From: Chlamydiales bacterium
GTDB lineage: Bacteria > Chlamydiota > Chlamydiia > Chlamydiales > JAAKFR01
NCBI GenBank assembly: GCA_022601635.1
Contig: JAJACG010000004.1
Location: 70,856-134,855, forward strand
Direction: 5' to 3'
Length of the DNA: 64,000 nt
The position numbers and the translations under genes are program-made. The notes beneath the pieces are model-generated. The model worked only from the letters and a program-made list of their open reading frames with translations. It ran no database searches and was not told where the DNA came from. The first letter of the stretch is position 1, and every line of letters starts with the position of its first letter. Positions 9,424 through 16,960 of this stretch are shown here, piece by piece.

Positions 9424-9786
9424 TCTCGGTCAATTCTGGTGAGAGTTTGAGCTTTTTTAAACGTTTGCAATGCTCTTTAGTCAAATCTTCTGGATATTGC
9501 TCAAAATAGAGAAGTACGAGCAAAACGCGTCCCTCCTACTCTCCCTTGCCAATCCACTCATAGAGAACATAACGCAAGCTAGGGACAAGCTTTGCCATCG
9601 CATCAGCAACCTCTTCTGAGTGGCCCTCTGAATTAATCAGGTAGACATTATTGAGTGTCGCCGCAACTGTGCCCTTGCGCACCTCTCCACTCTCATGGGT
9701 GTAGGGTTTATACTAACAGAGCTGTCGACTCCATCAGCCAACTCGCTCTGGGGAGTAAAGACTGCTAGCAGTGTGATCCAGAACAT
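9401..9786 (-). pseudogene. Broken gene for a small exported protein
   Basis: This stretch has no intact ORF on either strand, but the minus strand reads as one decayed gene. It starts at an ATG (9784-9786) with MFWITLLAVFTPQSELADG, a signal-peptide-like start. A frameshift near 9712 leads to KPYTHESGEVRKGTVAATL and on to YEWIGKGE, then an in-frame TAG, then RVLLVLLYFEQYPEDLTKEH continuing to a final TAG at 9401. The reconstructed product would be about 125 residues. I do not recognise the family. It overlaps the 3' end of nqrE on the other strand. Confidence 0.5.
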
Positions 9787-10193
9787 TTTTTGTATACTCC
9801 ATTTTCTTCTTTAAAGCCGCAGCTAGATGCTAACTTATGCGCTTTTGCATTTTGCCTATCAATATAGCCTACTGGATTTTTAATTTTTGACAAAACTGCA
9901 TTGAGCACCTCTTTGGCAAATCCCCGCCCTTGAAATGCTTGATCAACCATCATAGCCACCTCGGTCATCCCTGATCCAGGCACCAGTTCTAAATGTCCGA
10001 TCAAGCGTCCTTCGTGAAGAATCGAATAGCCACTCCCCCAGTTTTCAAGTCGCTTATCAAAGACTGCTCTAGTCCAAGCAGAGCCACCCGAATAGGAGCG
10101 CATCAGCTCCTCATTTGAAAAGAGTTTCCAAGCCTCTTGCTGAACAGCAACTAGCTCGCAACGCGCTGTTTGAAATGGAAGACTAAGTGCCAA
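9765..10193 (-). CDS. GNAT-family N-acetyltransferase
   Basis: A 142-residue GNAT acyltransferase of the RimJ/RimL-like type. EVAMMVDQAFQGRGFAKEVL holds strand beta-4 and the acetyl-CoA pyrophosphate loop Q-G-R-G-F-A. IDRQNAKAHKLASSCGFKEE is the usual N-x-x-x-x-x-L-x-x-x-x-G-F motif B region. Substrate unknown. The gene overlaps the Inc-like gene upstream by 11 bp (shared operon) and its 3' end overlaps the start of the broken gene. The product ends in KKCSGSHC, and nothing suggests truncation. Confidence 0.8.
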   Translation of the reverse strand: MALSLPFQTARCELVAVQQEAWKLFSNEELMRSYSGGSAWTRAVFDKRLENWGSGYSILHEGRLIGHLELVPGSGMTEVAMMVDQAFQGRGFAKEVLNAVLSKIKNPVGYIDRQNAKAHKLASSCGFKEENGVYKKCSGSHC

Positions 10194-10638
10194 TGTCTCT
10201 ATCTAATCTATCAAATGCCTTCTGTAGCTCACCAAAGCCCATAAGACCGCCGTCATAATTTAGATGGTCACGGTAGCTGTAATACCAGCCGCCGACCACA
10301 GTTATTTCAGCTGCTCCCCTCAGAAGCTGACTACGAAAGATACGCTTAGCATCAGAAGCAGATGCCTTACCATTCAATGCAGATTCGGCTCTATCCGCCT
10401 TTTTAGCACCCCAGTTAAAGAAGCGCTTCGCCGCTGCCTTCGCTCCACGACCATGCTCAGCATCTATCTTCGCACGCTGTTCCAGCTTAGCTTCCTTGCT
10501 AAAGAGGCTGTAATAAGCAAGCCCCACTAGTGAAATTGCCGCCCTGGCAACTCCCAAGAGCACTGAAGCTCCTAGATTGTAGACGACATATGCTGCCGCA
10601 TGAATCGGTTTGCTTGCACAACTCTCAGTTTGAGCCAT
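10183..10638 (-). CDS. Hypothetical membrane-anchored protein, possibly Inc-like
   Basis: From the ATG at 10638 (AAGGAGGAG 3 nt upstream; a longer frame to 10734 lacks such a site) the product has 151 residues. One long hydrophobic stretch (about residues 14-45, AAYVVYNLGASVLLGVARAA onward) could cross the membrane twice as a hairpin. A basic, Ala-rich segment and a short C-terminal region follow. I recognise no domain. It sits 37 bp downstream of gcvH and overlaps the GNAT gene, which suggests co-transcription. Confidence 0.6.
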   Translation of the reverse strand: MAQTESCASKPIHAAAYVVYNLGASVLLGVARAAISLVGLAYYSLFSKEAKLEQRAKIDAEHGRGAKAAAKRFFNWGAKKADRAESALNGKASASDAKRIFRSQLLRGAAEITVVGGWYYSYRDHLNYDGGLMGFGELQKAFDRLDRDIGT

Positions 10639-10675
10639 ATCTCCTCCTTGGTGGGTGTCAATTATATCATGACAC

Positions 10676-11041
10676 TCAACTTGAAGGCAAATCTTTACTG
10701 TATTGCTCCTCAGAGAGTAAACTTTCAAATTCACTCTTGTCAGAAATGGTTACTTGATAGAGCCACCCCTCACTTTGAGCTGAAGAATTGATCAACTCTG
10801 GGTTCTCTTTCAACGAAAGATTTACCTTGCTGATCTCGCCAGAAAGTGGGTAGTAGAGATCAACAGCCGCCTTAGTCGATTCGACAACGACTCCCTCATC
10901 TCCAGCCTTCACACTCGCTCCAACAGTAGGAAGTTCTACGAAGACAATCTCACCTAACTCCTTTTGCGCCAAATCAGTAATCCCAACTGTCGCCCTATTG
11001 CCCTCCAGTTTCACCCACTCATGTGTCTTTGTATATCTCAT
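10676..11041 (-). CDS. gcvH: Glycine cleavage system H-like lipoyl carrier protein
   Basis: A 121-residue H protein. KTHEWVKLEGNRATVGITD is the family N-terminus and EGVVVESTKAAVDLYYPLSG holds the lipoyl lysine, K57, in the usual E-S-x-K-A setting. No genes for the P, T or L proteins are in the window, and chlamydiae generally lack a full glycine cleavage system. With lplA 5 kb away in the same conserved block, the likely role is lipoate carriage or relay. Its start overlaps the stop of the CT283-family gene by 4 bp. Confidence 0.93.
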   Translation of the reverse strand: MRYTKTHEWVKLEGNRATVGITDLAQKELGEIVFVELPTVGASVKAGDEGVVVESTKAAVDLYYPLSGEISKVNLSLKENPELINSSAQSEGWLYQVTISDKSEFESLLSEEQYSKDLPSS

Positions 11042-11607
11042 TTTGACTCCAGATTAATTGTGGCCCAAAGAAGTGGATGCTGCTCAACTACAAAATCATC
11101 GGGCGATGCAGAGAAGACCTGCCACTCCCCTGATACCTCTTGAATCTTATAGTTAAAGCCGAGCTTACTTATCCGCTGTGGATCATAGCCGTGCAGCGCC
11201 TCTTTAGGAATAAAGATTTCTAACTTCTTGCCCTCCCCTTTCACCTTAAAGAGATCGGGCGATGCTAAGTTATGTCGCTCCTCGGTACGAAAGCGGGTGA
11301 TCTCTTTAGCAATCTCACCATCAACGATGCGAGGAAAGATCAGAAAGTGGTGGCAAAATCTGGTGACAGATGAACTCTTGATATTTCGTGTGTCAATCAT
11401 CAGCTCAACGCAATCGCCACGCGGATGGGGCTGATCAAAGGCTGCGCGAAACTGAAAACGGAAATGCAAGCCGTTTGCTGCCCACCACATGTAGACCTTG
11501 GCCATCTTTGAATCCATGAGGTCAGGAAGTAGGGTGGGCTCTTTATTCACATCCACTTCTAGATCAAAGAAGTGCAGCGGCTCCATCGGAACAATCTCTT
11601 CAAGCAT
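11038..11607 (-). CDS. Conserved chlamydial hypothetical protein (CT283 family)
   Basis: A 189-residue protein in the position held by CT283 between gcvH and the PLD gene in Chlamydia. The sequence is rich in beta-type segments (VYMWWAANGLHFRFQF, DCVELMIDTRNIKSSSVTRF, KLEIFIPKEALHGYD), which resembles sugar-binding CBM9-like sandwich domains. That resemblance is an impression only. No signal peptide is visible. TATACT lies 7 nt before the ATG, pointing to a near-leaderless transcript. Confidence 0.75.
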   Translation of the reverse strand: MLEEIVPMEPLHFFDLEVDVNKEPTLLPDLMDSKMAKVYMWWAANGLHFRFQFRAAFDQPHPRGDCVELMIDTRNIKSSSVTRFCHHFLIFPRIVDGEIAKEITRFRTEERHNLASPDLFKVKGEGKKLEIFIPKEALHGYDPQRISKLGFNYKIQEVSGEWQVFSASPDDFVVEQHPLLWATINLESK

Positions 11608-11647
11608 AGAAAAGAGTATAGCAAGAGAAATGATTGCACTCTAGTGC

Positions 11648-11674
11648 AAATATTAATATCGAATGTTAATATTT
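11648..11674. promoter_or_regulatory. Inverted repeat overlapping the -35 box of the AAA ATPase gene
   Basis: AAATATTAA (11648-11656) and TTAATATTT (11666-11674) are perfect 9-bp arms around a 9-bp spacer. The right arm overlaps the -35 hexamer of the downstream promoter, the typical place for a repressor operator. It lies between divergent genes. Confidence 0.5.
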
Positions 11675-11700
11675 ACGTAAATTCAGACATCTGATATACT
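11672..11700 (+). promoter_or_regulatory. Promoter of the AAA/DUF4143 gene
   Basis: TTTACG (11672-11677), a 17-bp spacer, then TATACT (11695-11700). The ATG at 11707 is only 6 nt further, so the transcript should be leaderless. Confidence 0.6.
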
Positions 11701-11706
11701 GAAAAT

Positions 11707-12843
11707 ATGACAAATTATAGAAATAGAAGCGCAGAAGAGTCATTAAGGGAGCTACTGAGTGCTTTTCCTGTAGTTGGATTGACAGGTCCTAGGCAGTCGG
11801 GTAAATCGACGCTACTACAATACTTACTCCCAGATTATGAGTATGTCACCTTTGATGATATTCGAAAGATCTCCCTCTTTGAGGATGACCCGATGGGGTT
11901 TATGGAGCGCTACTCTGACCGAGTAATCTTTGACGAAGTACAGCGTGTTCCAGAGATATTTAGTTTGATCAAGCTTTTGGTTGACAGAGACAGGCAAAGC
12001 TATGGCAAGTTTGTACTGACAGGTTCTTCTCATTTTTCATTTCTGAAATCTATATCTGAATCTCTTGCCGGGCGAATTGGTCTACAGTCGCTTCTCCCAT
12101 TTGAGTATGCAGAGCTTCCTGAAAAAGCAAGACGAGAGGCGATTTTTGCTGGTAGCTATCCGGAACTGGTGGTGCGTGAATACACGCATGCAGCTAATTG
12201 GTACTCTTCATATATTGATACCTACCTGAATAAAGATCTGCGCCTTTTGGCGAACATTGGAGATTTGCGCGATTTCCGCCGCTTTTTACAGCTACTCGCT
12301 ACCCATGCAAGTCAAGTGATTGATCTTTCACATTTTGCCAAGGCAGTTGGAGTCTCTGTACCAACTATTAAGCGCTGGATCTCTATATTGGAGGCGAGCT
12401 ATGTCATATTTTTGCTGCCTCCTTACTATCAAAATCGGGGGAAAAGAGTGACTAAAAGCCCCAAGCTTTACTTCTTTGACACGGGGTTGGTTAGCTTTTT
12501 CACGGGGATTGAAACCTTTGAACAGTATGATCTAGGGCCGATGGCGGGGGCGTTATTTGAGAACTATATCATCTCTGAGATCTATAAAAGAGAGCTTCAT
12601 CGGGCAACGCATGCGCAGCTCTACTACATGCGTACCTATGACAAGAGTGAGGTTGATCTGATTGTTGAGAGACGGGGAAAGCTAGAGTGGATTGAGATCA
12701 AAAAGTCGTCTACATTCAAGTCGAGCATGATACAATCCCTGCTTTCTTTGGCAGGAGACCATCCCAAAACCTTGATCTATCAAGGAGATAGCGAAACCTT
12801 TAAAGGCGTCAACTATATCTCCTATAGAGACTACTTAAGTTAA
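11707..12843 (+). CDS. AAA_14/DUF4143 ATPase
   Basis: A 378-residue protein of the widespread ATPase family with AAA_14 and DUF4143 domains. Walker A is GPRQSGKST (27-35), Walker B is VIFDEVQRVPEI, and KFVLTGSSHFSFLKS is the sensor region. The C-terminal domain ends with YDKSEVDLIVERRGKLEWIEIKKSSTFKS, the E-V-D...E-I-K arrangement that resembles a PD-(D/E)XK nuclease-like core. Function is unproven; the family often travels horizontally and has been linked to defence or toxin-like modules. It interrupts the otherwise conserved CT283-PLD block and carries its own promoter and operator-like repeat, so it looks acquired. Confidence 0.9.
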   Translation: MTNYRNRSAEESLRELLSAFPVVGLTGPRQSGKSTLLQYLLPDYEYVTFDDIRKISLFEDDPMGFMERYSDRVIFDEVQRVPEIFSLIKLLVDRDRQSYGKFVLTGSSHFSFLKSISESLAGRIGLQSLLPFEYAELPEKARREAIFAGSYPELVVREYTHAANWYSSYIDTYLNKDLRLLANIGDLRDFRRFLQLLATHASQVIDLSHFAKAVGVSVPTIKRWISILEASYVIFLLPPYYQNRGKRVTKSPKLYFFDTGLVSFFTGIETFEQYDLGPMAGALFENYIISEIYKRELHRATHAQLYYMRTYDKSEVDLIVERRGKLEWIEIKKSSTFKSSMIQSLLSLAGDHPKTLIYQGDSETFKGVNYISYRDYLS

Positions 12844-12882
12844 CACTGATCAACTCCAAAACGGGAGTTATTCACTATCTCT
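12844..12882. repeat. Collapsed copy of the terminal-inverted-repeat element
   Basis: ACACTGATCAACTCC and GGGAGTTATTCACTATCTC flank a 5-bp centre and match the two ends of the 160-bp elements at 20.3, 20.4 and 32.6 kb. Almost all of the interior is gone. It fills exactly the gap between two convergent genes and could form a bidirectional terminator hairpin. Confidence 0.55.
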
Positions 12883-14808
12883 TTAGTCACCTAATAAGGT
12901 TGCTATGTATTTCTCTTTGAGTTCGCTAGCAAGTAGTTGCTGAGCCTGCACAATCTTCTTCTGCGGGACTACACGATCGACTCGCTTGTCAACAAACTCA
13001 TAGAAGTAAGCACCCTCTACCTTGTCAAAAAGCAGAGGTGATTTGCCCTCAACAAGATCATCCATCGCAATGAAACTAGGCTCCACACGCGACACAGTCA
13101 TATCATGTGTAACCGGTGCAAAAAGAGACTGCTCATCACTCTCCAAGTAGGCAGCAAATCTGCGCTGCATCGCCTCCTCAAGTGTCAACCTTGAATCAAT
13201 CTGCTCCCTTCTCTTCTCAATCAATGCTGTACCATCACCCAAGCTCGGCGCCTTCGCAAGTGGCAACAACTCCTCATCACCACAGCCCATCACTAAGATA
13301 CGGAAATAGTTCTCACCATCTTCCGAGTAGCCCACCGTCTCCTCCTGATCCAAGAAGGCAAAATTCTTCAATCCTCTAAACTCTGTTCCCTCAGCAACAA
13401 AGAGCTCTACAGATTCCATCTCTACATCTGCAAATGCCTCATCAAGCCACTGCGGATTTTGCTCCACAATCTGCTCCCTGGCAAAGACATCTACCTGCGC
13501 TCTCTTCTTGCGATCAAAGGAATCGAGATCCGCACTCTTCAACTCAGGAAAACGCTCTTGCAAAAGTGGTAGGTTCGCCTCCTCCCACTCCCAAGTCTGC
13601 CTCATACTCACCTTCGCCTCCAAAGCGCGCTTCGAAAGCTGCCCCACATAGAGCTCATAGCGCTTGCCCACAAGACTAGGAGCGCGCTCTTTAATCTTTG
13701 ATAGCTCATCAAACTGCTGAGGCAAACCAAGACCCTCTTGAGGCGCAACTGCCGCCAAGTAGAGCTCAAATTGCTTCCACTGATCGACATCCTTGAAACG
13801 AAGCTCCTTTGGCATCTGCGTCACCTTTACCGTCGCATACTCATGCGCATAGGTATAAAACTCCTCAAGCGCCAAAGTGTCGACCAAAGCAGCACTACTC
13901 ACATCTTCAACCATCTTGTCAAAGAGCATCACAGCTTCCATCACACTCATCAACTGCTTCTCATCAAAACTATTATAACGCATGAATGCTTGATAAAATG
14001 CATGGGGAGATCCCACATACTGCTCTAGCTCTGAACGATACCCCTCATACAAAGAGGCTGTGCGCGATAAAATCTCAGTTTGCACCTCCTCTTTAGTCAC
14101 AACATAACCCTTACTCTTCGCGATTCCAGCTGCTTCAAAAACGAAAAGAGCCGCCTTCTCCAGGTACTCCTCGCCAAACCAATCCTCAAGATTGCTATGA
14201 CCAAACAAAGAGAGCTCGCCCTTAGCAAGTTTGGGATCACCACCCATATTGGCATACTCACGCTCCTGATAGCGCAACATCTGTGCCAGAAGCGGCGCTG
14301 GGAATTTTTGCTCTGCTTGGAAAAGCGCTAGGCGATTCTCAAATGTGGCCTCACCATTTTTCCAAGCTGCCAAATGCTCCTTCATATCGGGAGCAAAGAG
14401 CTGCCAACAGCTCTCCGCCGAAAGCGCAGGAGCAAAGGGATGCACATAGGGCTTAAATCCCCTCTCCTTTTCCTGCGCATCTCGCAACCAGCTATCAAAA
14501 TCTTCCACACGCTTGTGCAGAGGTGAACTCAATAAGAGATGGCTAATCACACCGCGATTGAGATAGTTATCACTCAAAATCGTTTGCGGATTGGGAAAGG
14601 CAGGACTCTCTGTTTTCAAAAAGAGCACCATCTGATCAAGCAGATCGCGGCGAATCTTCTGACCACCCACCTTGGCAACCACCGGATTCTCTTTTTTACC
14701 ACTCGGAGCAAAGCTCTGGTAGGTGCCAAAAAAGACAAAGCTGAAGATGATGACCACTGTCACCACATAGAAGATATACTTTTGATACTTTCGAAATAGC
14801 TGTAACAT
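12883..14808 (-). CDS. PpiD/SurA-N-like periplasmic chaperone
   Basis: A 641-residue protein anchored by one N-terminal helix. LQLFRKYQKYIFYVVTVVI onward, then VAKVGGQKIRRDLLDQM, are typical of PpiD-like SurA_N proteins, whose chaperone domain faces the periplasm. I see no parvulin (PPIase) domain. The rest is charged, mostly helical sequence, so any folding activity would be chaperone-like. The gene is followed by a collapsed repeat and lies 24 bp downstream of the PLD gene, probably in one operon with it and lplA. Confidence 0.6.
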   Translation of the reverse strand: MLQLFRKYQKYIFYVVTVVIIFSFVFFGTYQSFAPSGKKENPVVAKVGGQKIRRDLLDQMVLFLKTESPAFPNPQTILSDNYLNRGVISHLLLSSPLHKRVEDFDSWLRDAQEKERGFKPYVHPFAPALSAESCWQLFAPDMKEHLAAWKNGEATFENRLALFQAEQKFPAPLLAQMLRYQEREYANMGGDPKLAKGELSLFGHSNLEDWFGEEYLEKAALFVFEAAGIAKSKGYVVTKEEVQTEILSRTASLYEGYRSELEQYVGSPHAFYQAFMRYNSFDEKQLMSVMEAVMLFDKMVEDVSSAALVDTLALEEFYTYAHEYATVKVTQMPKELRFKDVDQWKQFELYLAAVAPQEGLGLPQQFDELSKIKERAPSLVGKRYELYVGQLSKRALEAKVSMRQTWEWEEANLPLLQERFPELKSADLDSFDRKKRAQVDVFAREQIVEQNPQWLDEAFADVEMESVELFVAEGTEFRGLKNFAFLDQEETVGYSEDGENYFRILVMGCGDEELLPLAKAPSLGDGTALIEKRREQIDSRLTLEEAMQRRFAAYLESDEQSLFAPVTHDMTVSRVEPSFIAMDDLVEGKSPLLFDKVEGAYFYEFVDKRVDRVVPQKKIVQAQQLLASELKEKYIATLLGD

Positions 14809-14832
14809 AGGTCAGAATTCTATACAGAGGGG

Positions 14833-16164
14833 TTATACAAAGCCATTAAAATCTTTTTGCGTCTCACCAATGATGGAGGTGTGTAAATCAAAATACCAGC
14901 TACGCGCCTTTTTCGGCGAAATGGGCACAGAAAACTGCTTGTCACGCTTCATCACCCTCTTCACCTCAGCCGCCGCCTCCTCGCTATAGATCACCGCGAT
15001 CAGCTCATAGTCACACTTGTCACTCTTAGTGCCCAAGTTATAGCTGCCTATCACCGCAATCTTATCATCCACAACCATCGCCTTCTTGTGTAAAATCACA
15101 TTCTTCACATCATACTCAAAGATCTCAACCGGGTGGATTCGACTCCTTTCACACAGCCTCTTTTCCCAAAACCTATAGCTGCGCCCATACAGAAGCGGTA
15201 CATAATTCACGCGGTGCGCCCAGCAAAAGAGATGGTTACAGCCAGGAGCATTATCTCGCGCTCCATTGGTCAAAAGCGTAATTGGAATGGTCAAGCCCTT
15301 TAACTTCTTCATAATGCAGCTAGCTGGATGAAAATAGAGGTTGGCGATCCAGACGTTGCTCTTTGCACCAGCAAGCAGACTCTCATATTTCTTGGTGATC
15401 ACATTGGGCGATTGATGTGGACCACCCATAAAAAGTTGAAACTGCCCCTGTTCCAGAGAAATAGTCTTGGCCTCCTCAAATGAGGGCACAATGGGATCAG
15501 CAGAGACTTCAAAAAAGCGAGTGGTGTAGCGCTCAGGATCGAGCTGCCAAAGGCGGTTTTCAGCATTAAATCTCTCCCAAATCGCATACATTTTGAAGAA
15601 GATCAGCCGCAGCTCTTTGGCAGCCTCTCCTCTGCCTACCAGATCTTGATCTCTCGAGCCAAGCGGCAAATCCACAATAACTGAATCAATACGCTTATAC
15701 TTCTCAATGCCGTTAGTTCCCTCTGTGATTGCAATCTCACTATAGTTAGAACCGCCCATTGAATAGTACTTGCCATCCACTACAAAGAGCTTCATATGGT
15801 TATCGATTGAGCCCACCGATTCCATTGTCAAGACATTGTAGGCATGTACAAGATGGAAGCGGTCTGGGTAGCGCTTTAATAGGCGATCGACAAGTACATA
15901 GTCATCAGGACTAAAGAGAACTGGTGTGGTCAAGATGTGGACCTGAAAATGATCGATAGACTCTAGCTTGCGCTCCATTGCATGGAGCAGATCTTGGCAT
16001 ACCTTTCCACCAAAGAAGCAGGCAGAAAATTCGATTGATTCCTCCGCTGCCTCTAAGAAGGCGTGATTCCACTCTAAAAGCTCAGTCCCATTCTCACAGA
16101 TGAGAATCTCATTTTCACTCGCAAAAAGAGTCCCAAGAAAAAGGAGCAGCACTAATAGTCTCAT
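14833..16164 (-). CDS. Phospholipase D-superfamily protein (CT284-like), exported
   Basis: A 443-residue protein with a cleavable signal peptide (MRLLVLLLFLGTLFASEN). It has two HKD motifs, HMKLFVVDGKYYSMGGSN (H123, K125) and HKKAMVVDDKIAVIGSYN (H359, K361), each followed by the G-x-x-N segment, as needed to form one PLD active site. The enzyme would cleave or transfer phosphodiesters (phospholipid or cardiolipin-synthase-like chemistry); the substrate cannot be told. The position between the CT283-like gene and lplA matches CT284. Its start overlaps the lplA stop by 4 bp. Confidence 0.88.
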   Translation of the reverse strand: MRLLVLLLFLGTLFASENEILICENGTELLEWNHAFLEAAEESIEFSACFFGGKVCQDLLHAMERKLESIDHFQVHILTTPVLFSPDDYVLVDRLLKRYPDRFHLVHAYNVLTMESVGSIDNHMKLFVVDGKYYSMGGSNYSEIAITEGTNGIEKYKRIDSVIVDLPLGSRDQDLVGRGEAAKELRLIFFKMYAIWERFNAENRLWQLDPERYTTRFFEVSADPIVPSFEEAKTISLEQGQFQLFMGGPHQSPNVITKKYESLLAGAKSNVWIANLYFHPASCIMKKLKGLTIPITLLTNGARDNAPGCNHLFCWAHRVNYVPLLYGRSYRFWEKRLCERSRIHPVEIFEYDVKNVILHKKAMVVDDKIAVIGSYNLGTKSDKCDYELIAVIYSEEAAAEVKRVMKRDKQFSVPISPKKARSWYFDLHTSIIGETQKDFNGFV

Positions 16165-16820
16165 TCGGCAAATGCCTCCACAAGCCTCTGCTTCATCTGC
16201 CTTCTCGCCTCCTCAAGCGGAACATCTGGTGCAAAGGGATGACTATTTTGCTCCATCCCCTCCAAAACACGCGTCCCGGGCAAGACGATCCTCTGCAGCA
16301 GCTCCATATCTGGCTCCTGCAAAAAAATAGTCCCCTGATGCAAATAGCCAGCCTTCGTCCGCCTCTGCGCCGCTCCACCAACCTTCTTCCCATTCAAAAT
16401 CACATCATAACGAGTCGGTTTCGCCATACAGAAATTCTTTGCCGCTGCATCAAGCGCTGTTGGCTCTACCGGCAAAAGCTCCCCACCACCTAAGGCCTCA
16501 ATCACCTTATTATTAATGAATGCATAGTTCTCCATCGTATTCTCACTAAACGAGGGATGAGAGCTAGGAACCAAGACTGAAAAGGCTAAATCACTTAAAT
16601 GAAATACGATGCCACCACCAGTCGGCCTTCTTGCCATATCGATGATACCGCTATTTAAGTATTTGGAGGGATCGATGAAGTGGCCGTAGGTCAGTGAGGG
16701 ATTCTTCCAATCATATAGGTGCAAGAAGAGGTCCTCCATCTCACCTAAATCAGCAAGAAGGCCACGATCAAGTTCCATATTCTCTTCAGCCGTTCGGCTA
16801 CCGGAATCCATCCAATCCAT
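16161..16820 (-). CDS. lplA: Lipoate-protein ligase A-like enzyme
   Basis: A BPL/LplA-type ligase that attaches lipoate (via lipoyl-AMP) to carrier lysines. RRPTGGGIVFH is the lipoyl-AMP-binding loop, and NGKKVGGAAQRRTKAGYLHQ contains the catalytic Lys and the following conserved H-Q-G-T. I place the start at 16820 because MDWMDSGSRTAEENMELDRG aligns with the family start. The frame stays open to an ATG at 16907, and no clear ribosome binding site settles the matter. Natural partners in the window are GcvH at 10.7 kb; lipoylated E2 subunits are not here. Confidence 0.88.
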   Translation of the reverse strand: MDWMDSGSRTAEENMELDRGLLADLGEMEDLFLHLYDWKNPSLTYGHFIDPSKYLNSGIIDMARRPTGGGIVFHLSDLAFSVLVPSSHPSFSENTMENYAFINNKVIEALGGGELLPVEPTALDAAAKNFCMAKPTRYDVILNGKKVGGAAQRRTKAGYLHQGTIFLQEPDMELLQRIVLPGTRVLEGMEQNSHPFAPDVPLEEARRQMKQRLVEAFAE

Positions 16821-16960
16821 AGAGGTGAGAAGTTTAGTGAAAATTGAGATAAAATTCCAGTTGAAGTACGAGAAATTCTTGGATAAGATGGCATAGGTAT
16901 TGCTCATTATTTCCCACTGCAGTAAATACAATATTTTAATTCGACAACCGAGGACAGAAG

